Positions 55,926-64,000 of a stretch of 64,000 bases of DNA are shown piece by piece (position 1 is the stretch's first letter; each line of letters opens with the position of its first letter). The notes under the pieces are model-generated. The model saw only the letters and a list, made by a program, of their open reading frames with translations, was not told the origin of the DNA and searched no databases. The stretch lies in NCBI RefSeq assembly GCF_014192745.1, contig NZ_JACHYJ010000006.1:62001-126000 (forward strand). The letters run 5' to 3'. The translations under genes were made by a program, and so were the position numbers. Origin of the DNA: Luteimonas sp. RC10. Lineage in GTDB: Bacteria > Pseudomonadota > Gammaproteobacteria > Xanthomonadales > Xanthomonadaceae.

Positions 55926-56885
55926 TCAGGCGGCGACGAGTCGTCCGCCGGCCGCCTCGGCGACCTCGTGCAGGCGCTTGAGTACCTCGTCAGCCAGGTC
56001 GTGCGGGCTGTACTTGGCGACGAACGCGTTCGCGCCGACGCTTTGCACCATCGAGGTGTTGAACACACCCGACAGCGAGGTATGCAGCAGCACGTACAGA
56101 TCGGCGAGGCCGGGGTGGCGACGGATTTCCGTCGTCAGCGTGTAGCCGTCCATCGCCGGCATCTCGATATCGGAGACGATCATCGCGTAGCGCTGCGAGG
56201 GCGGCTCGCCGGCCGCATGCAGCTGCAGCAGGTGGTCGAGTGCCTGGCGGCCGTCGGACAGCAGCGTCACTCCGACGCCGAGCTGGTCGAGCACGCTGCG
56301 GATCTGCTGGCGCGCGACCCGCGAGTCGTCGACCACCAGCACCTGCATCGGCGGTGCGTCGGCCGGCAGCGCATAGTCCGGGGACAGATCGGCGTCCATC
56401 CGCGCCTGCGAGATGTCGGCCAGCACGCTTTCGACGTCGATCACCTGGATCAGCTCGCCCTGGTAGCGCGTGACCGCGGTCAAATAGCCGCCCTCGGCGC
56501 CCAGGTCCGGCGGCGGCAGCACGTCCTCGACCGCGATGTTGACGATGCGCTCGACCCCGCTGACCAGAAAGCCCTGCACCGAGCGGTTGAACTCGGTGAC
56601 CACCAGATAGCCGGGCGGGGCATCGTCGCTGCGCTCGGGATGGCCGATCGCGACCCCCAGATCGAGCACCGGCACGCTGCGGCCGCGCACGTCGGCCACA
56701 CCGGCGAACTGTGCCGGCAGCCCCGGCACCCGGAACAGATGCGGTCGGCGCAGCACTTCCTGCACCTTGAAGACGTTGACGCCAAAAACCTGACGTCCGC
56801 CGAGACGGAACAGCAGCAGCGCCAGCCGGTTGTGGCCGGCGAGGCGGGTACGCTGGTCGATGCGGTCGAGCAGATCCTGCGACAT
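55926..56885 (-). CDS. cheV: Chemotaxis protein CheV (CheW-receiver fusion)
   Basis: 319 residues from the ATG at 56885 (MSQDLLDRIDQRTRLAGHNR, a typical CheV start). The CheW domain is about 15-165 (FGVNVFKVQEVLR, VADVRGRSVPVLDLG) and the receiver about 180-310, with DD in VLVVDDSRVAR, phospho-Asp in MIVSDIEMPAMDG and Lys in FVAKYSP. CheV couples receptors to CheA and adapts through phosphorylation. The sigma-28 -10 element ends only seven bases before the ATG, so the mRNA may be leaderless. Confidence 0.95.
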   Translation of the reverse strand: MSQDLLDRIDQRTRLAGHNRLALLLFRLGGRQVFGVNVFKVQEVLRRPHLFRVPGLPAQFAGVADVRGRSVPVLDLGVAIGHPERSDDAPPGYLVVTEFNRSVQGFLVSGVERIVNIAVEDVLPPPDLGAEGGYLTAVTRYQGELIQVIDVESVLADISQARMDADLSPDYALPADAPPMQVLVVDDSRVARQQIRSVLDQLGVGVTLLSDGRQALDHLLQLHAAGEPPSQRYAMIVSDIEMPAMDGYTLTTEIRRHPGLADLYVLLHTSLSGVFNTSMVQSVGANAFVAKYSPHDLADEVLKRLHEVAEAAGGRLVAA

Positions 56886-56892
56886 GCCTGCG

Positions 56893-56919
56893 ATATCGGC
56901 CCGGGGACCGGCGACTTGA
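56893..56919 (-). promoter_or_regulatory. Sigma-28 promoter for cheV
   Basis: Minus strand: TCAAGTCG, 11 bases, GCCGATAT. It is unusually close to the cheV start codon at 56885. Confidence 0.82.
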
Positions 56920-56941
56920 GCCGAAGGTGCGATGCACGCCG

Positions 56942-56957
56942 CGGCACGCCGCTTGCA
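56942..56957 (+). promoter_or_regulatory. Sigma-54 promoter for flgA
   Basis: Plus strand: CGGCACGCCGCTTGCA, matching TGGCAC-N5-TTGCA except for the first base and nearly identical to the flgB site. About 27 bases of leader to the flgA ATG. Confidence 0.88.
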
Positions 56958-56994
56958 TCGCCGGCAGCATCCGTTCGTCCCAGAGGGCCCCGCC

Positions 56995-57672
56995 ATGACC
57001 GCCTGCCTGCCGCGTCCCGCCGGAACCGCCTGGCGCCTGGCCGCTACGCTGTTGGCCTGCGCCGCAGCCGCCTCGGCCGTGGCGTCGGAGGCCTTCCAGT
57101 CGGTCGACGCGATCCGCCTGGCCGCCCTGTCGGCGGTCGAAGGCGGCGAGGCCGAGGCGTCGCTCGACCCAGCCCTGCGCATGCCGCGGTGCGCCGAGCC
57201 GCTGCAGGCCACGCGCAGCGGCGGCGCCACCGTGGAGGTAAGTTGCCCGGCCGGTTGGCGGCTGTACGTCCCGGTCCGGGTGCGGCGCAGCCAGACGGTG
57301 CTCGTGCTGGCGCGCGGCGTGGCTTCAGGCCAGACGATCGCGGCCGATGACCTCATCGCCGAACGCCGCGACGGCGCGCGTGTGGCCGGCGCCGCGGTGG
57401 CCGATCCTGCCGAGGCCATCGGTCGCAGCGCCCGCCGCACCTTGTTGGCCGGCAGCGTGCTGACCGCAGGCGACCTGGTGTCGCCGCGGCTGGTGCGCCG
57501 CGGCGACACCATCGCCCTGGTCTCGCGCCAGGCCGGTGTCGAGGTGCGCATGGCCGGTCGCGCACTCGGCGACGCCGGCGAGCGCGAGCGGGTCAGCGTC
57601 GAGAACCTGTCCTCGCGCCGGGTGGTGCAGGGCATCGTCGATCCGTCCGGCGATGTGGTCGTCGGACGCTGA
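56995..57672 (+). CDS. flgA: P-ring assembly chaperone FlgA
   Basis: 225 residues from the ATG at 56995. A signal peptide (WRLAATLLACAAAASAVAS) leads to a periplasmic protein with an SAF-type domain in its second half (RRSQTVLVLARGVASGQTIA, DDLIAERRD, then LLAGSVLTAGDL). FlgA helps FlgI polymerise. It is divergent from cheV. Confidence 0.93.
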   Translation: MTACLPRPAGTAWRLAATLLACAAAASAVASEAFQSVDAIRLAALSAVEGGEAEASLDPALRMPRCAEPLQATRSGGATVEVSCPAGWRLYVPVRVRRSQTVLVLARGVASGQTIAADDLIAERRDGARVAGAAVADPAEAIGRSARRTLLAGSVLTAGDLVSPRLVRRGDTIALVSRQAGVEVRMAGRALGDAGERERVSVENLSSRRVVQGIVDPSGDVVVGR

Positions 57673-57709
57673 CCGATGTTGCGATCTGGCACCCAGCGCC
57701 GATCGGCGC

Positions 57710-57736
57710 TAAAGCTCCGCGGACGGCGGCCGATAC
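57710..57736 (+). promoter_or_regulatory. Sigma-28 promoter for flgM-flgN
   Basis: Plus strand: TAAAGCTC, 11 bases, GCCGATAC, between flgA and flgM. It gives FlgM a late, FliA-dependent supply in addition to read-through from flgA. Confidence 0.85.
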
Positions 57737-57779
57737 CGTCCACGAACCCATTCACGCACTTCGTGTCAGGATCCCTGCC

Positions 57780-58097
57780 ATGACCCACAAGATCGATGGA
57801 CTCCAGGCGCCGACCGTCCGCAGTGCCGCGCCCGTGGCCGGCGCCCAGGTGGCCCGTGCCGGCGACAGCCGCAACAAGGCGGTCGAAGCCGCCAGCGCCA
57901 CGGCCGGCGACAGCCTGCGCCTGACCGGCGAGGCGACCGGCCTGCAGGCCTTGCAGCGCGACCTCTCGACGCGACCGGCCTTCGACGAATCGCGCGTCCA
58001 GGCTGTGCGCGAGGCGATCGCCTCGGGCAGCTACCGCGTCGACGCCGAGGCGATCGCCTCGCGGATGCTCGATCTCGACGCCCGCCTGGGCGGCTGA
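57780..58097 (+). CDS. flgM: Anti-sigma-28 factor FlgM
   Basis: 105 residues. A disordered Ala-rich N-terminal half leads to the FliA-binding C-terminal helices (DESRVQAVREAIASGSYRVD, EAIASRMLDLD). FlgM keeps FliA inactive and is exported when the hook is complete. flgN follows after 4 bases. Confidence 0.94.
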   Translation: MTHKIDGLQAPTVRSAAPVAGAQVARAGDSRNKAVEAASATAGDSLRLTGEATGLQALQRDLSTRPAFDESRVQAVREAIASGSYRVDAEAIASRMLDLDARLGG

Positions 58098-58101
58098 TCC
58101 G

Positions 58102-58437
58102 ATGACGGCGGCACAGGACAGCCTGGCCCGTCTTGCGAGCGCGCTCGCCGACGAGCGCGAGGCGCTGATTGGCCACGATGTCGGCGCGCTGATGCGCTCG
58201 ACCCAGGACAAGATCATCGCGCTGCGCGAGCTCGAACGCTGCCCGGCCGGCGAACTGGCCGGTCCGCTGGCCGAGCTGAGCGAGCTCAATCGCGCCAACG
58301 GCGCACTGCTGGCCCGGCGCCGCCGCGAGGTGAACTGGGCGCTGCGGCATCTCGGCCGCACCGAGAGCCTGCCCGGCTACGATGCACATGGCCGCGCCGA
58401 GCGCGATTGCCGCAGCCGCGAACTCGCGGTCGCCTGA
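58102..58437 (+). CDS. flgN: Export chaperone FlgN
   Basis: 111 residues, mainly helical (LARLASALADEREALIGHDV, STQDKIIALRELERC, LNRANGALLARRRREVNWAL). FlgN escorts FlgK and FlgL. Its pairing with flgM is the conserved arrangement. Confidence 0.9.
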   Translation: MTAAQDSLARLASALADEREALIGHDVGALMRSTQDKIIALRELERCPAGELAGPLAELSELNRANGALLARRRREVNWALRHLGRTESLPGYDAHGRAERDCRSRELAVA

Positions 58438-58547
58438 GCGGCCGCCGCCTGCGGTTAGACCACCTGCGGTTAGAATCGCCGGGCGTCCGTAGCCGGCTCT
58501 CTGCAGTGCCCCCGATTTCCGATCCCGTTGCCGCACCGCCTCCGACC

Positions 58548-59717
58548 ATGCCCACTTCGGTCCTGTCCTGTATCGAGGAGGGCGTCTACCTCTACGGAGG
58601 CGACGGTCGCCTGCTCTACGCCAACCCCACCGGCGACGCCCTGCAACGCCTGCATCCGACCTGGGCCGCCGACGCATGTCGGCTCGATGCGTTGCTGCCG
58701 GCACAGGCGCTGGAGCAGGCCGAGACCACCGGCCGCTGGCGCGACCAGGTCGCGTTCGGTGAAGGGACCCAGGTCGCCGCGCGGCTGTACCGGTTGGCGG
58801 CCGACGACGGTCGCTACCTGCTGGTGCTGCAGGACCCGGCCCGGCCGCGACGCGGCGACGACGAACTGCTGCAGCGCCACCGCGAGCTCAACGTCCGCTT
58901 CAATGCCGCGCAGGAACAACTGCTGCAGGCCGAGAAGCTGGCCTCGATCGGTCAACTGGCCGCCGGCGTCGCGCACGAGATCAACAACCCGATCGGCTAC
59001 GTGCACTCCAACCTCGGCAGCCTGCAGGAGTATGTCGGCAACCTGTTCGCGCTGATCGACGTCTACGAGCGCGCGTTGCGTGCCGACGATCCGCAGGCGA
59101 TGCGCGCGGAGATCGACGCCACCCGCGAACGCCTGGATATCGACTTCATCAGCCGCGACCTGCCGCAGCTGTTGACCGAGTCGCGTCAGGGCATCGAACG
59201 GGTCACGCGCATCGTCCGCGACCTGCGCGACTTCTCGCGTTCGGATCGCGAGCATGCCTGGCGCCTGGCCGACCTGCATGCCGGGCTCGAATCGACGATC
59301 AACATCGTCTGGAACGAGCTGCGCTACAAGGCCACGCTGGAGAAGGACTACGGCACGCTGCCGATGGTCGAGTGCCTGCAGTCCGAGCTCAACCAGGTGT
59401 TCATGAACCTGCTGCTCAACGCCGGCCAGGCCATCGAGACCCAGGGCACCATCGCGGTGCGCACCGGGCACGAAGGCGAGGAGGTCTGGGTGGAGATCGC
59501 CGATACCGGCAACGGCATCCCGGCCGAGATGCTGCAGCGGATCTTCGATCCGTTCTTCACCACCAAGCCGGTGGGCAAGGGCACGGGCTTGGGATTGTCG
59601 ATCTCCTACGGCATCGTCGCCAAGCACCATGGCCGGATCGAAGTGGACAGCACGCTAGGCGCCGGCAGCCGCTTCCGCATCGTGTTGCCGCTGCGCCAGC
59701 CGGGCGCCCACGCCTGA
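58548..59717 (+). CDS. PAS-domain sensor histidine kinase
   Basis: 389 residues from the ATG at 58548; a GTG at 58506 is an alternative. No TM helix, so cytoplasmic. A PAS-like domain is about 5-100 ([20 protein letters not shown]), then HisKA with the phospho-His in [20 protein letters not shown] and an intact HATPase ([36 protein letters not shown]). No receiver of its own. It converges with the GGDEF-EAL-REC gene 18 bases away, whose C-terminal receiver is a plausible target; this is inference. A duplicated CTGCGGTTAGA lies just upstream (58450-58474). Confidence 0.9.
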   Translation: MPTSVLSCIEEGVYLYGGDGRLLYANPTGDALQRLHPTWAADACRLDALLPAQALEQAETTGRWRDQVAFGEGTQVAARLYRLAADDGRYLLVLQDPARPRRGDDELLQRHRELNVRFNAAQEQLLQAEKLASIGQLAAGVAHEINNPIGYVHSNLGSLQEYVGNLFALIDVYERALRADDPQAMRAEIDATRERLDIDFISRDLPQLLTESRQGIERVTRIVRDLRDFSRSDREHAWRLADLHAGLESTINIVWNELRYKATLEKDYGTLPMVECLQSELNQVFMNLLLNAGQAIETQGTIAVRTGHEGEEVWVEIADTGNGIPAEMLQRIFDPFFTTKPVGKGTGLGLSISYGIVAKHHGRIEVDSTLGAGSRFRIVLPLRQPGAHA

Positions 59718-59735
59718 GTCGATCTGGCGCCGCGC

Positions 59736-61445
59736 TTACTCCGCGCCGTCGCGCCCGCGCTGCATGTCGTAGGTCCGAAACGCCTGGCGGATGTGGTCGC
59801 GCAGCACGTTGTCGTCCCAGGGCTTGGTCAGGAACCGGTAGATCGCGCCGCGGTTGATCGCCTCGGTCACCGTGGCCAGGTCGGTATAGCCCGAGAGCAC
59901 CAGGCGGATGGTGTCGGGATAGAGCATCTTCACCCGGCCCAAGAACTCGGTGCCGTCCATCTCCGACATGCGCTGGTCGGACAGGATCACCTGTACCTCG
60001 TTGGTCGCCAGCAGGCCGAACGCATCGCGCACGTTGCCGGCGGCCAGAATCCGGTAGCCGTCGCGGCGGAACAGCCGTACCAGTGCCCGCAGTACGTTTT
60101 CCTCGTCGTCGACCAGCAACAACGTGCGATGTGATTTGGTCGCGGTGAACAGTTCCGGACGCAGATAGCGGCGACGCAGCGCCTGGCCCGCGGTCTCGGC
60201 GCTCATCGGCTCGCCGAACAGGTAGCCTTGGAAGTAATCGCAGTCGGCCCGGCGCAGGAAGCCGAGCTGGGCTTCGGTCTCCACGCCGTTGGCGATCACC
60301 TTCATGCCCAACTGATGACCCATTGCGATCAGCGCGCGCACGATCGCCGTCTCGCGGCTGCCCGCGGGCGCGGCGTTGATGAAGCTGCGGTCGATCTTGA
60401 GGATGTCGGCCGGATAGCGCACCAGCGCGCCCAGGCTGGCCTCGCCGGTGCCGAAGTTGTCGAGCGTGACCCCGATGCCTTCGTGGCGCAGCGTCGAGAC
60501 CGCCCGATGGACGACATCGATGTTGGCCCCCAGCGCCCGCTCGTTGAGCTCGAGCACCAGCGAGGACGTCGACAGTCCGGCCTGCTGCATGCGGCCCAGC
60601 AGTCGGTCGACGAACGCAGGATCGAGCAACTGCTGGGTGGTGACGTTCATGCCGACGAAGAAATCGTCGAAGCCCTGTTCGCGCCAAGCGCGGATCTGCG
60701 CGACCACGCGATCGAGCATCCAGTTGCCGATCTGCAGGATCGCGCCGATTCGTTCGGCGGTCGGCAGGAAACGCTCGGGCAGCAGCAGGCCGAGCGTCGG
60801 CGACTGCCAGCGCAGCAGCGCCTCCATGCCGATCACGCGCCCGTCGCGGGCGCTGATCTTGGGCTGGTAGCGCAGCCGGAACTCGCCATTGGGCAGCGCC
60901 TCGAGAATCTGCCGGCCGATGCCGTTCTCACCCTGGCTGCGATCGGCGGCCGCATTGCTGTGCAACTGAACGTGTTCGTAGACCGCATGCGAGGCGCGGC
61001 GCACGGCGTTCTCGGCCAGTTGCAGCAAGGCCGAGGGCTCGGTGCCGTGCTGCGGGCACAGGCTGACGCCGATCTTGGCATCGAGGAAGAGCGTATAGGG
61101 CAGAACCTCGAGCGGGCGCTCGATCTCCTCGACCAGGACCTCGGCCAACGCCTGCGCCGAGGCGGGCGCGTCATCGGGCAGCCAGGCGGCGACGACGAAC
61201 TCGTCACTGCCGTGGCGCCATACCGTGCCCTGTTCGCCCAGGCTGCTCTGCAGCCGGGCGCCGACCGCCTCGAGCGCGGCGTCACCGACGTCCGCGCCCA
61301 TGTTCTGGTTGACCGAGGCGAAGTGGTCGATGTCGACATGCAGCAACGCCAGCGCGCCGCTGCGGGTCCTGGCATCGCGGATCATCTGCGCCAGGGCAGG
61401 GTGACCGGCACCCAGGCGTTCGAGCGGCGCGGAGATGGGTTGCAT
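59736..61445 (-). CDS. GGDEF-EAL-receiver protein with degenerate catalytic motifs
   Basis: 569 residues. The GGDEF-like domain (about 5-165) reads RHGSDEF instead of RxGGDEF. The EAL domain (about 175-425) keeps EALLRW, KIDRSF and FQGYLF, but the metal-binding DD is DN (DNFGTG) and the AEGVE motif reads ANGVE. The C-terminal receiver (about 440-555) is intact (DDE, SDQRM, LSGYTD, FLTKPW). Loss of two acidic residues argues against phosphodiesterase activity, so it may sense or sequester c-di-GMP under receiver control. The receiver at the C-terminus is an uncommon order. The promoter element at 61450-61462 lies directly before the ATG. Confidence 0.9.
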   Translation of the reverse strand: MQPISAPLERLGAGHPALAQMIRDARTRSGALALLHVDIDHFASVNQNMGADVGDAALEAVGARLQSSLGEQGTVWRHGSDEFVVAAWLPDDAPASAQALAEVLVEEIERPLEVLPYTLFLDAKIGVSLCPQHGTEPSALLQLAENAVRRASHAVYEHVQLHSNAAADRSQGENGIGRQILEALPNGEFRLRYQPKISARDGRVIGMEALLRWQSPTLGLLLPERFLPTAERIGAILQIGNWMLDRVVAQIRAWREQGFDDFFVGMNVTTQQLLDPAFVDRLLGRMQQAGLSTSSLVLELNERALGANIDVVHRAVSTLRHEGIGVTLDNFGTGEASLGALVRYPADILKIDRSFINAAPAGSRETAIVRALIAMGHQLGMKVIANGVETEAQLGFLRRADCDYFQGYLFGEPMSAETAGQALRRRYLRPELFTATKSHRTLLLVDDEENVLRALVRLFRRDGYRILAAGNVRDAFGLLATNEVQVILSDQRMSEMDGTEFLGRVKMLYPDTIRLVLSGYTDLATVTEAINRGAIYRFLTKPWDDNVLRDHIRQAFRTYDMQRGRDGAE

Positions 61446-61449
61446 CGTG

Positions 61450-61462
61450 CGAGTCTACCGGG
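61450..61462 (-). promoter_or_regulatory. Promoter-like element CCCGGTAGACTCG
   Basis: The same 13 bases occur at 62829-62841 before the upstream kinase gene. TAGACT fits a -10 hexamer. Here it would put the start of transcription at or next to the ATG at 61445, implying a leaderless message. No convincing -35 was found. Confidence 0.45.
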
Positions 61463-61480
61463 TGTCCGCGGCCGGCGTGG

Positions 61481-62818
61481 TCACGAGGCGACAGCGACGT
61501 CGTAAGGCAGTCGTGCCTGGATCCGGGTCCCGCCGGTCTGCGAGGACGTCGCATCCAAGTGGCCGCCGACGCTTTGCGCGCGTTCGCGCATGATCACCAG
61601 GCCCAGCCCTTTGGGCGTGCCCGCCGGAAAGCCGACGCCGTCGTCGCCGACGTCCAGGCACAGCGCGCCCGCGTCCTCATGCAGCCGCAACGCCACCCGG
61701 CTCGCGCGCGCATGGCGGACGACGTTGGTCAGCGCTTCCTGCGCGATGCGAAAGCACGCCTGCTCGACTTCGCGGGCCGGCCGGCGCGTCAGCGTCGCGA
61801 TCTCGACTTCGGCCTGCAGGCCGGAATTGCGCAGCAACCGCGCTGCGTGCGCGCGCAGCGCGGCTTCCAACCCCAATGCATCGAGCTGCGGCGGGCGCAG
61901 CAGCACCGAGATGTCGCGCAGGCGCTCGATGGTCGTGTCGGCCAGCATCGCGATGTCCTCCAGGTCGTCGCGGCGACGCAGCGCGTCGGTCTCGACCAGC
62001 GCACTGCCGGCAGCCAGCTTCATCGCGGTGACCGATTGCCCGATGTCGTCGTGCAACTCGCGCGAGATCGCGCGGCGCTCGTCCTCCTGCAGCGTGAACA
62101 TGCGCGCCGCGAGCGCACGCAGTTCGGCGTTGCTGACCGCCAGGGCATCGCGCATGCGCTCCACCTCGCTCAGGTCGCGCAAGACCACCAGCACGCAGTC
62201 GTTGTCTTCGTAGCGCGTGCGGCTGGCGGTCAGCGAGGCGCGAAAGCCGGTCGCGTCCCGGCGCCGCATGCGCGGTGTTGGCGCGTCGCCCGCGTGCCCG
62301 GGATCGGCGAGCAATGCCTCGAGCGCCGCCCGGTCCGCGTCCTCGACCAGCGTCGCGACGTCGACCCCGGCCATCGAGCCGGCATAGCCGAACGCGGCCG
62401 CGCAGGCGGCGTTGGCGTGGCGGACCTGGCCCCCTGCGACCAGCAGCGTGCCGTCGGGCAAGCGCTCCAGCAGCTCGCGCAGTTCTCGGTCGCGCTCGAT
62501 GCGCCGGGCGCCGGCGAGCGCACGCTCGTGATTGCGGACCAGGCGGTCGGCCTGGCGCCGCAGCCACCAGCCGGGCAGCCCGGCTGCCGGAATCAGCAGC
62601 AGCGCGGCGACCAGCAGCCGGCCGTCGAACGGGCCGGCATCGGGCAGCGACGCAGGCAGCACGGCGCAGATCGCAAGCCACGCCAGCCCGCCGAGCAAGC
62701 AGCCCAACCAGACGCGGCGGCCGAATGCGGCGAATCGGCGGCGCAACGCCTCGTCCTGGCGCCGCGCGGCGCGGACGTTCGTGTTTCCCGACCCCATTTG
62801 ACCGGCTGCCCCGTGCAT
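61481..62818 (-). CDS. NarX/DegS-type sensor histidine kinase
   Basis: 445 residues. Two TM helices are about 35-53 and 66-86. A PAS-like domain (about 110-230) follows, then the HisKA_3 dimerisation helix with ISRELHDDIGQSVTAMKLAA (phospho-His in ELHDD) and a HATPase ending GLGLVIMRERAQSVGG. HisKA_3 kinases pair with NarL-type regulators; the only one in the window is at 39306. The GGDEF-EAL-REC gene follows 35 bases downstream in the same direction. ATGs at 62818 and 62797 are both possible starts. Confidence 0.9.
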   Translation of the reverse strand: MHGAAGQMGSGNTNVRAARRQDEALRRRFAAFGRRVWLGCLLGGLAWLAICAVLPASLPDAGPFDGRLLVAALLLIPAAGLPGWWLRRQADRLVRNHERALAGARRIERDRELRELLERLPDGTLLVAGGQVRHANAACAAAFGYAGSMAGVDVATLVEDADRAALEALLADPGHAGDAPTPRMRRRDATGFRASLTASRTRYEDNDCVLVVLRDLSEVERMRDALAVSNAELRALAARMFTLQEDERRAISRELHDDIGQSVTAMKLAAGSALVETDALRRRDDLEDIAMLADTTIERLRDISVLLRPPQLDALGLEAALRAHAARLLRNSGLQAEVEIATLTRRPAREVEQACFRIAQEALTNVVRHARASRVALRLHEDAGALCLDVGDDGVGFPAGTPKGLGLVIMRERAQSVGGHLDATSSQTGGTRIQARLPYDVAVAS

Positions 62819-62828
62819 CGTTCGCTCA

Positions 62829-62841
62829 CGAGTCTACCGGG
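62829..62841 (-). promoter_or_regulatory. Second copy of promoter-like element CCCGGTAGACTCG
   Basis: Identical to 61450-61462. TAGACT would be the -10 for the NarX-type kinase gene; TTGAGC lies 19 bases further upstream as a poor -35. Confidence 0.4.
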
Positions 62842-62946
62842 CCGTTTTCGACAGCGCTCAACTTCGTCCGAAGGTCGCCGCTAACGGACGGTGAGCCAAG
62901 TCGCGATCCGCGACATGCCAAGCCGACACGGAGCGAAGCGGTCCAG

Positions 62947-64000
62947 ATGGATGCCGGCGTCATCTCGAGTCTTCTCGATCACCCGCTCTCCGACGGGTTG
63001 TTGCTGCTCGACCGCGGCGGGCGCTGCCTGGTCGCCAACCCGGCCGCCCGGCGGCGGGGCCTGGACCGCCTGGTGGAGCTGCACGCGCCGTCGTTGTCGC
63101 TGCTCTATGCGCGACTGCTCGACGGCGAGCAGGCGATTGCCTGCGAACTGCCGGGGCCCGATGCCCCGTTGTACGGTCGGTTGTCCGCGATCTCGATCGA
63201 TGGCGCCGGGCCGATCGCGTTCTCGTTGAGCGTGAGTCTGTCCGAGGATGTCGAGGACTGGCTGGAAGCAGCCGAGGCGGGCGGCCACGCCCTGTGGCTG
63301 TGGGACGTGCGCCACGACCAGTTGCGTGGCTCGGGCACCTGGCATGCGCTGGTCGGCCATCGCGATGGCGCGCCGCTGTCGTTCGAGGAGATGAGCCGGC
63401 GCGTGCACCCGGAGGACCGCGGGCGGATGCGCGAGGCGATCGGTGCCTATCTGGCCGGGCGCGAATCGTCCTATCTGTGCGAGTACCGCTGCCTGCAGCC
63501 GGCCGCGGGCTGGCGCTGGGTGCGCGACAGCGGCCGGATCATCGCCCGCGATGCCCAGCGCGCACCGCTGAAGATGGCTGGCACGCTGACGATCATCGAC
63601 GATCAGAAACAGCTGGAGCAGCGCCTGCGCGAGCAGCGACGCCTGGTCGAGGACACCCAGCGCCTGGCCGGCATGTCGAGCTGGAGCTGGGCCCCCGCCT
63701 CGGGCCTGGTGCATAGCGCACCCGAACTTCGGCAACTGCTGGGCGTCGGCGACGGCTGTTCGTTGCGCGTGTGGCTGCGCCGCATCCCGCGCGCGCAGTT
63801 CCCGATGCTGCGGACCAGTTGGCGCTGTCTGCGCGAGTGCGCCAAGCCGGCCCATTTCGACCTTCTGGTCGATGGCGTCGCCGGCCCGGCGCACCTGCAG
63901 ATCTGGGCCTCCCCCAGCGGCGAGGAGGACGAGCGCGGCTTGCCGGCGCGGGTGCTGGCCCAGGTCCAGGATGTCACTCGACAACGGCATGCCGACGCCG
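62947..64000 (+). CDS. PAS-domain signalling protein (3' end missing)
   Basis: 351 codons from the ATG at 62947 to the window edge, with no stop. No TM helix is visible. A first PAS-like region (about 10-80, LSDGLLLLDRGGRCLVANPA) is followed by a PAS_3-type domain (about 95-220: GHALWLWDVRHDQLRGSGTW, RRVHPEDRGRMREAI, WRWVRDSGRII) and the beginning of another PAS (about 235-350). The output domain (kinase or GGDEF) would lie beyond the edge. Divergent from the NarX-type kinase; the 128-base gap shows only the shared promoter element. Confidence 0.85.
   Translation, partial: MDAGVISSLLDHPLSDGLLLLDRGGRCLVANPAARRRGLDRLVELHAPSLSLLYARLLDGEQAIACELPGPDAPLYGRLSAISIDGAGPIAFSLSVSLSEDVEDWLEAAEAGGHALWLWDVRHDQLRGSGTWHALVGHRDGAPLSFEEMSRRVHPEDRGRMREAIGAYLAGRESSYLCEYRCLQPAAGWRWVRDSGRIIARDAQRAPLKMAGTLTIIDDQKQLEQRLREQRRLVEDTQRLAGMSSWSWAPASGLVHSAPELRQLLGVGDGCSLRVWLRRIPRAQFPMLRTSWRCLRECAKPAHFDLLVDGVAGPAHLQIWASPSGEEDERGLPARVLAQVQDVTRQRHADA

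Noticed and set aside
57676..57692. TGGCACCCAGCGCCGA before flgM as a sigma-54 site
   Set aside because: The -24 half fits but the -12 half is GCCGA instead of TTGCA, and GC is not at the required 10-base spacing. A clear sigma-28 site lies just downstream.
62881..63990. 369-codon minus-strand frame at the right end
   Set aside because: The opposite strand encodes clear PAS domains over the same bases; the minus frame is Gln/Arg/Ala-rich without a fold.

Overview
This GC-rich window (about 70% by eye) carries a near-complete polar-flagellum and chemotaxis locus of a gammaproteobacterium. The gene order flgA/flgM, flgB-L, fliC, fliD-S, rpoN2-vemR-fleQ, fliE-K, fliL-R, flhBA-flhF-fleN-fliA, cheYZA-motCD-parA-cheW is the Xanthomonadaceae arrangement. 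A close relative of Luteimonas, Lysobacter or Xanthomonas is the most likely source. The species cannot be named from the sequence alone. Almost every gene lies on the minus strand and is read from high to low coordinates.

Layout from right to left. 56995-64000: flgA, flgM and flgN on the plus strand, then signalling genes (PAS histidine kinase, GGDEF-EAL-REC protein, NarX-type kinase, partial PAS protein). 55926-56885: cheV. 45222-55847: flgBCDEFGHIJKL (rod, hook, rings, hook-filament junction). 44849-45100: a lone XRE regulator on the plus strand with its own palindromic operator. 40010-44549: fliC, fliD, fliS, a fliT-like gene and an atypical PilZ gene. 35899-39938: a LuxR-type response regulator, then rpoN2-vemR-fleQ. 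28977-35620: fliEFGHIJK. 24499-28800: fliLMNOPQR. 11599-24418: flhB, flhA, flhF, fleN, fliA, cheY, cheZ, cheA, motC, motD, parA and a ParP-like cheW. 11110-11598: a gene-free tract packed with perfect hairpins. 1-11051: a second chemotaxis block (STAS, cheY, cheA, three MCP genes, cheW, a YcgR-type PilZ gene, a secreted OB-fold protein). The leftmost MCP gene runs off the window.

The regulatory wiring can be read from the DNA. Five sigma-54 sites (GG-N10-GC type) precede flgB, flgA, fliE, fliL and flhB, each 21-27 bases of predicted leader before the start codon. They fit control by the RpoN2 and FleQ encoded here. Nine sigma-28 sites (TCAAG or TAAAG, then GCCGATAN, in nearly constant register) precede fliC, fliD, cheV, flgM, STAS-cheY-cheA, two MCP genes, cheW and the OB-fold/MCP pair. 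They fit control by FliA, which FlgM restrains. The window therefore holds a three-tier hierarchy: rpoN2/fleQ, then sigma-54 structural operons including fliA, then the sigma-28 filament and chemosensory genes.

The features most worth a second look are: three tandem CheZ-tail-like peptides in the linker of the second CheA; the hairpin array at 11161-11580; the sigma-28-driven secreted OB-fold protein next to an MCP gene; the REP-like inverted repeat between flgF and flgG; the orphan XRE gene and operator between fliC and flgL; an apparently leaderless cheV; and a GGDEF-EAL-REC protein with eroded catalytic motifs. No cheB, cheR or cheD is present in the window.
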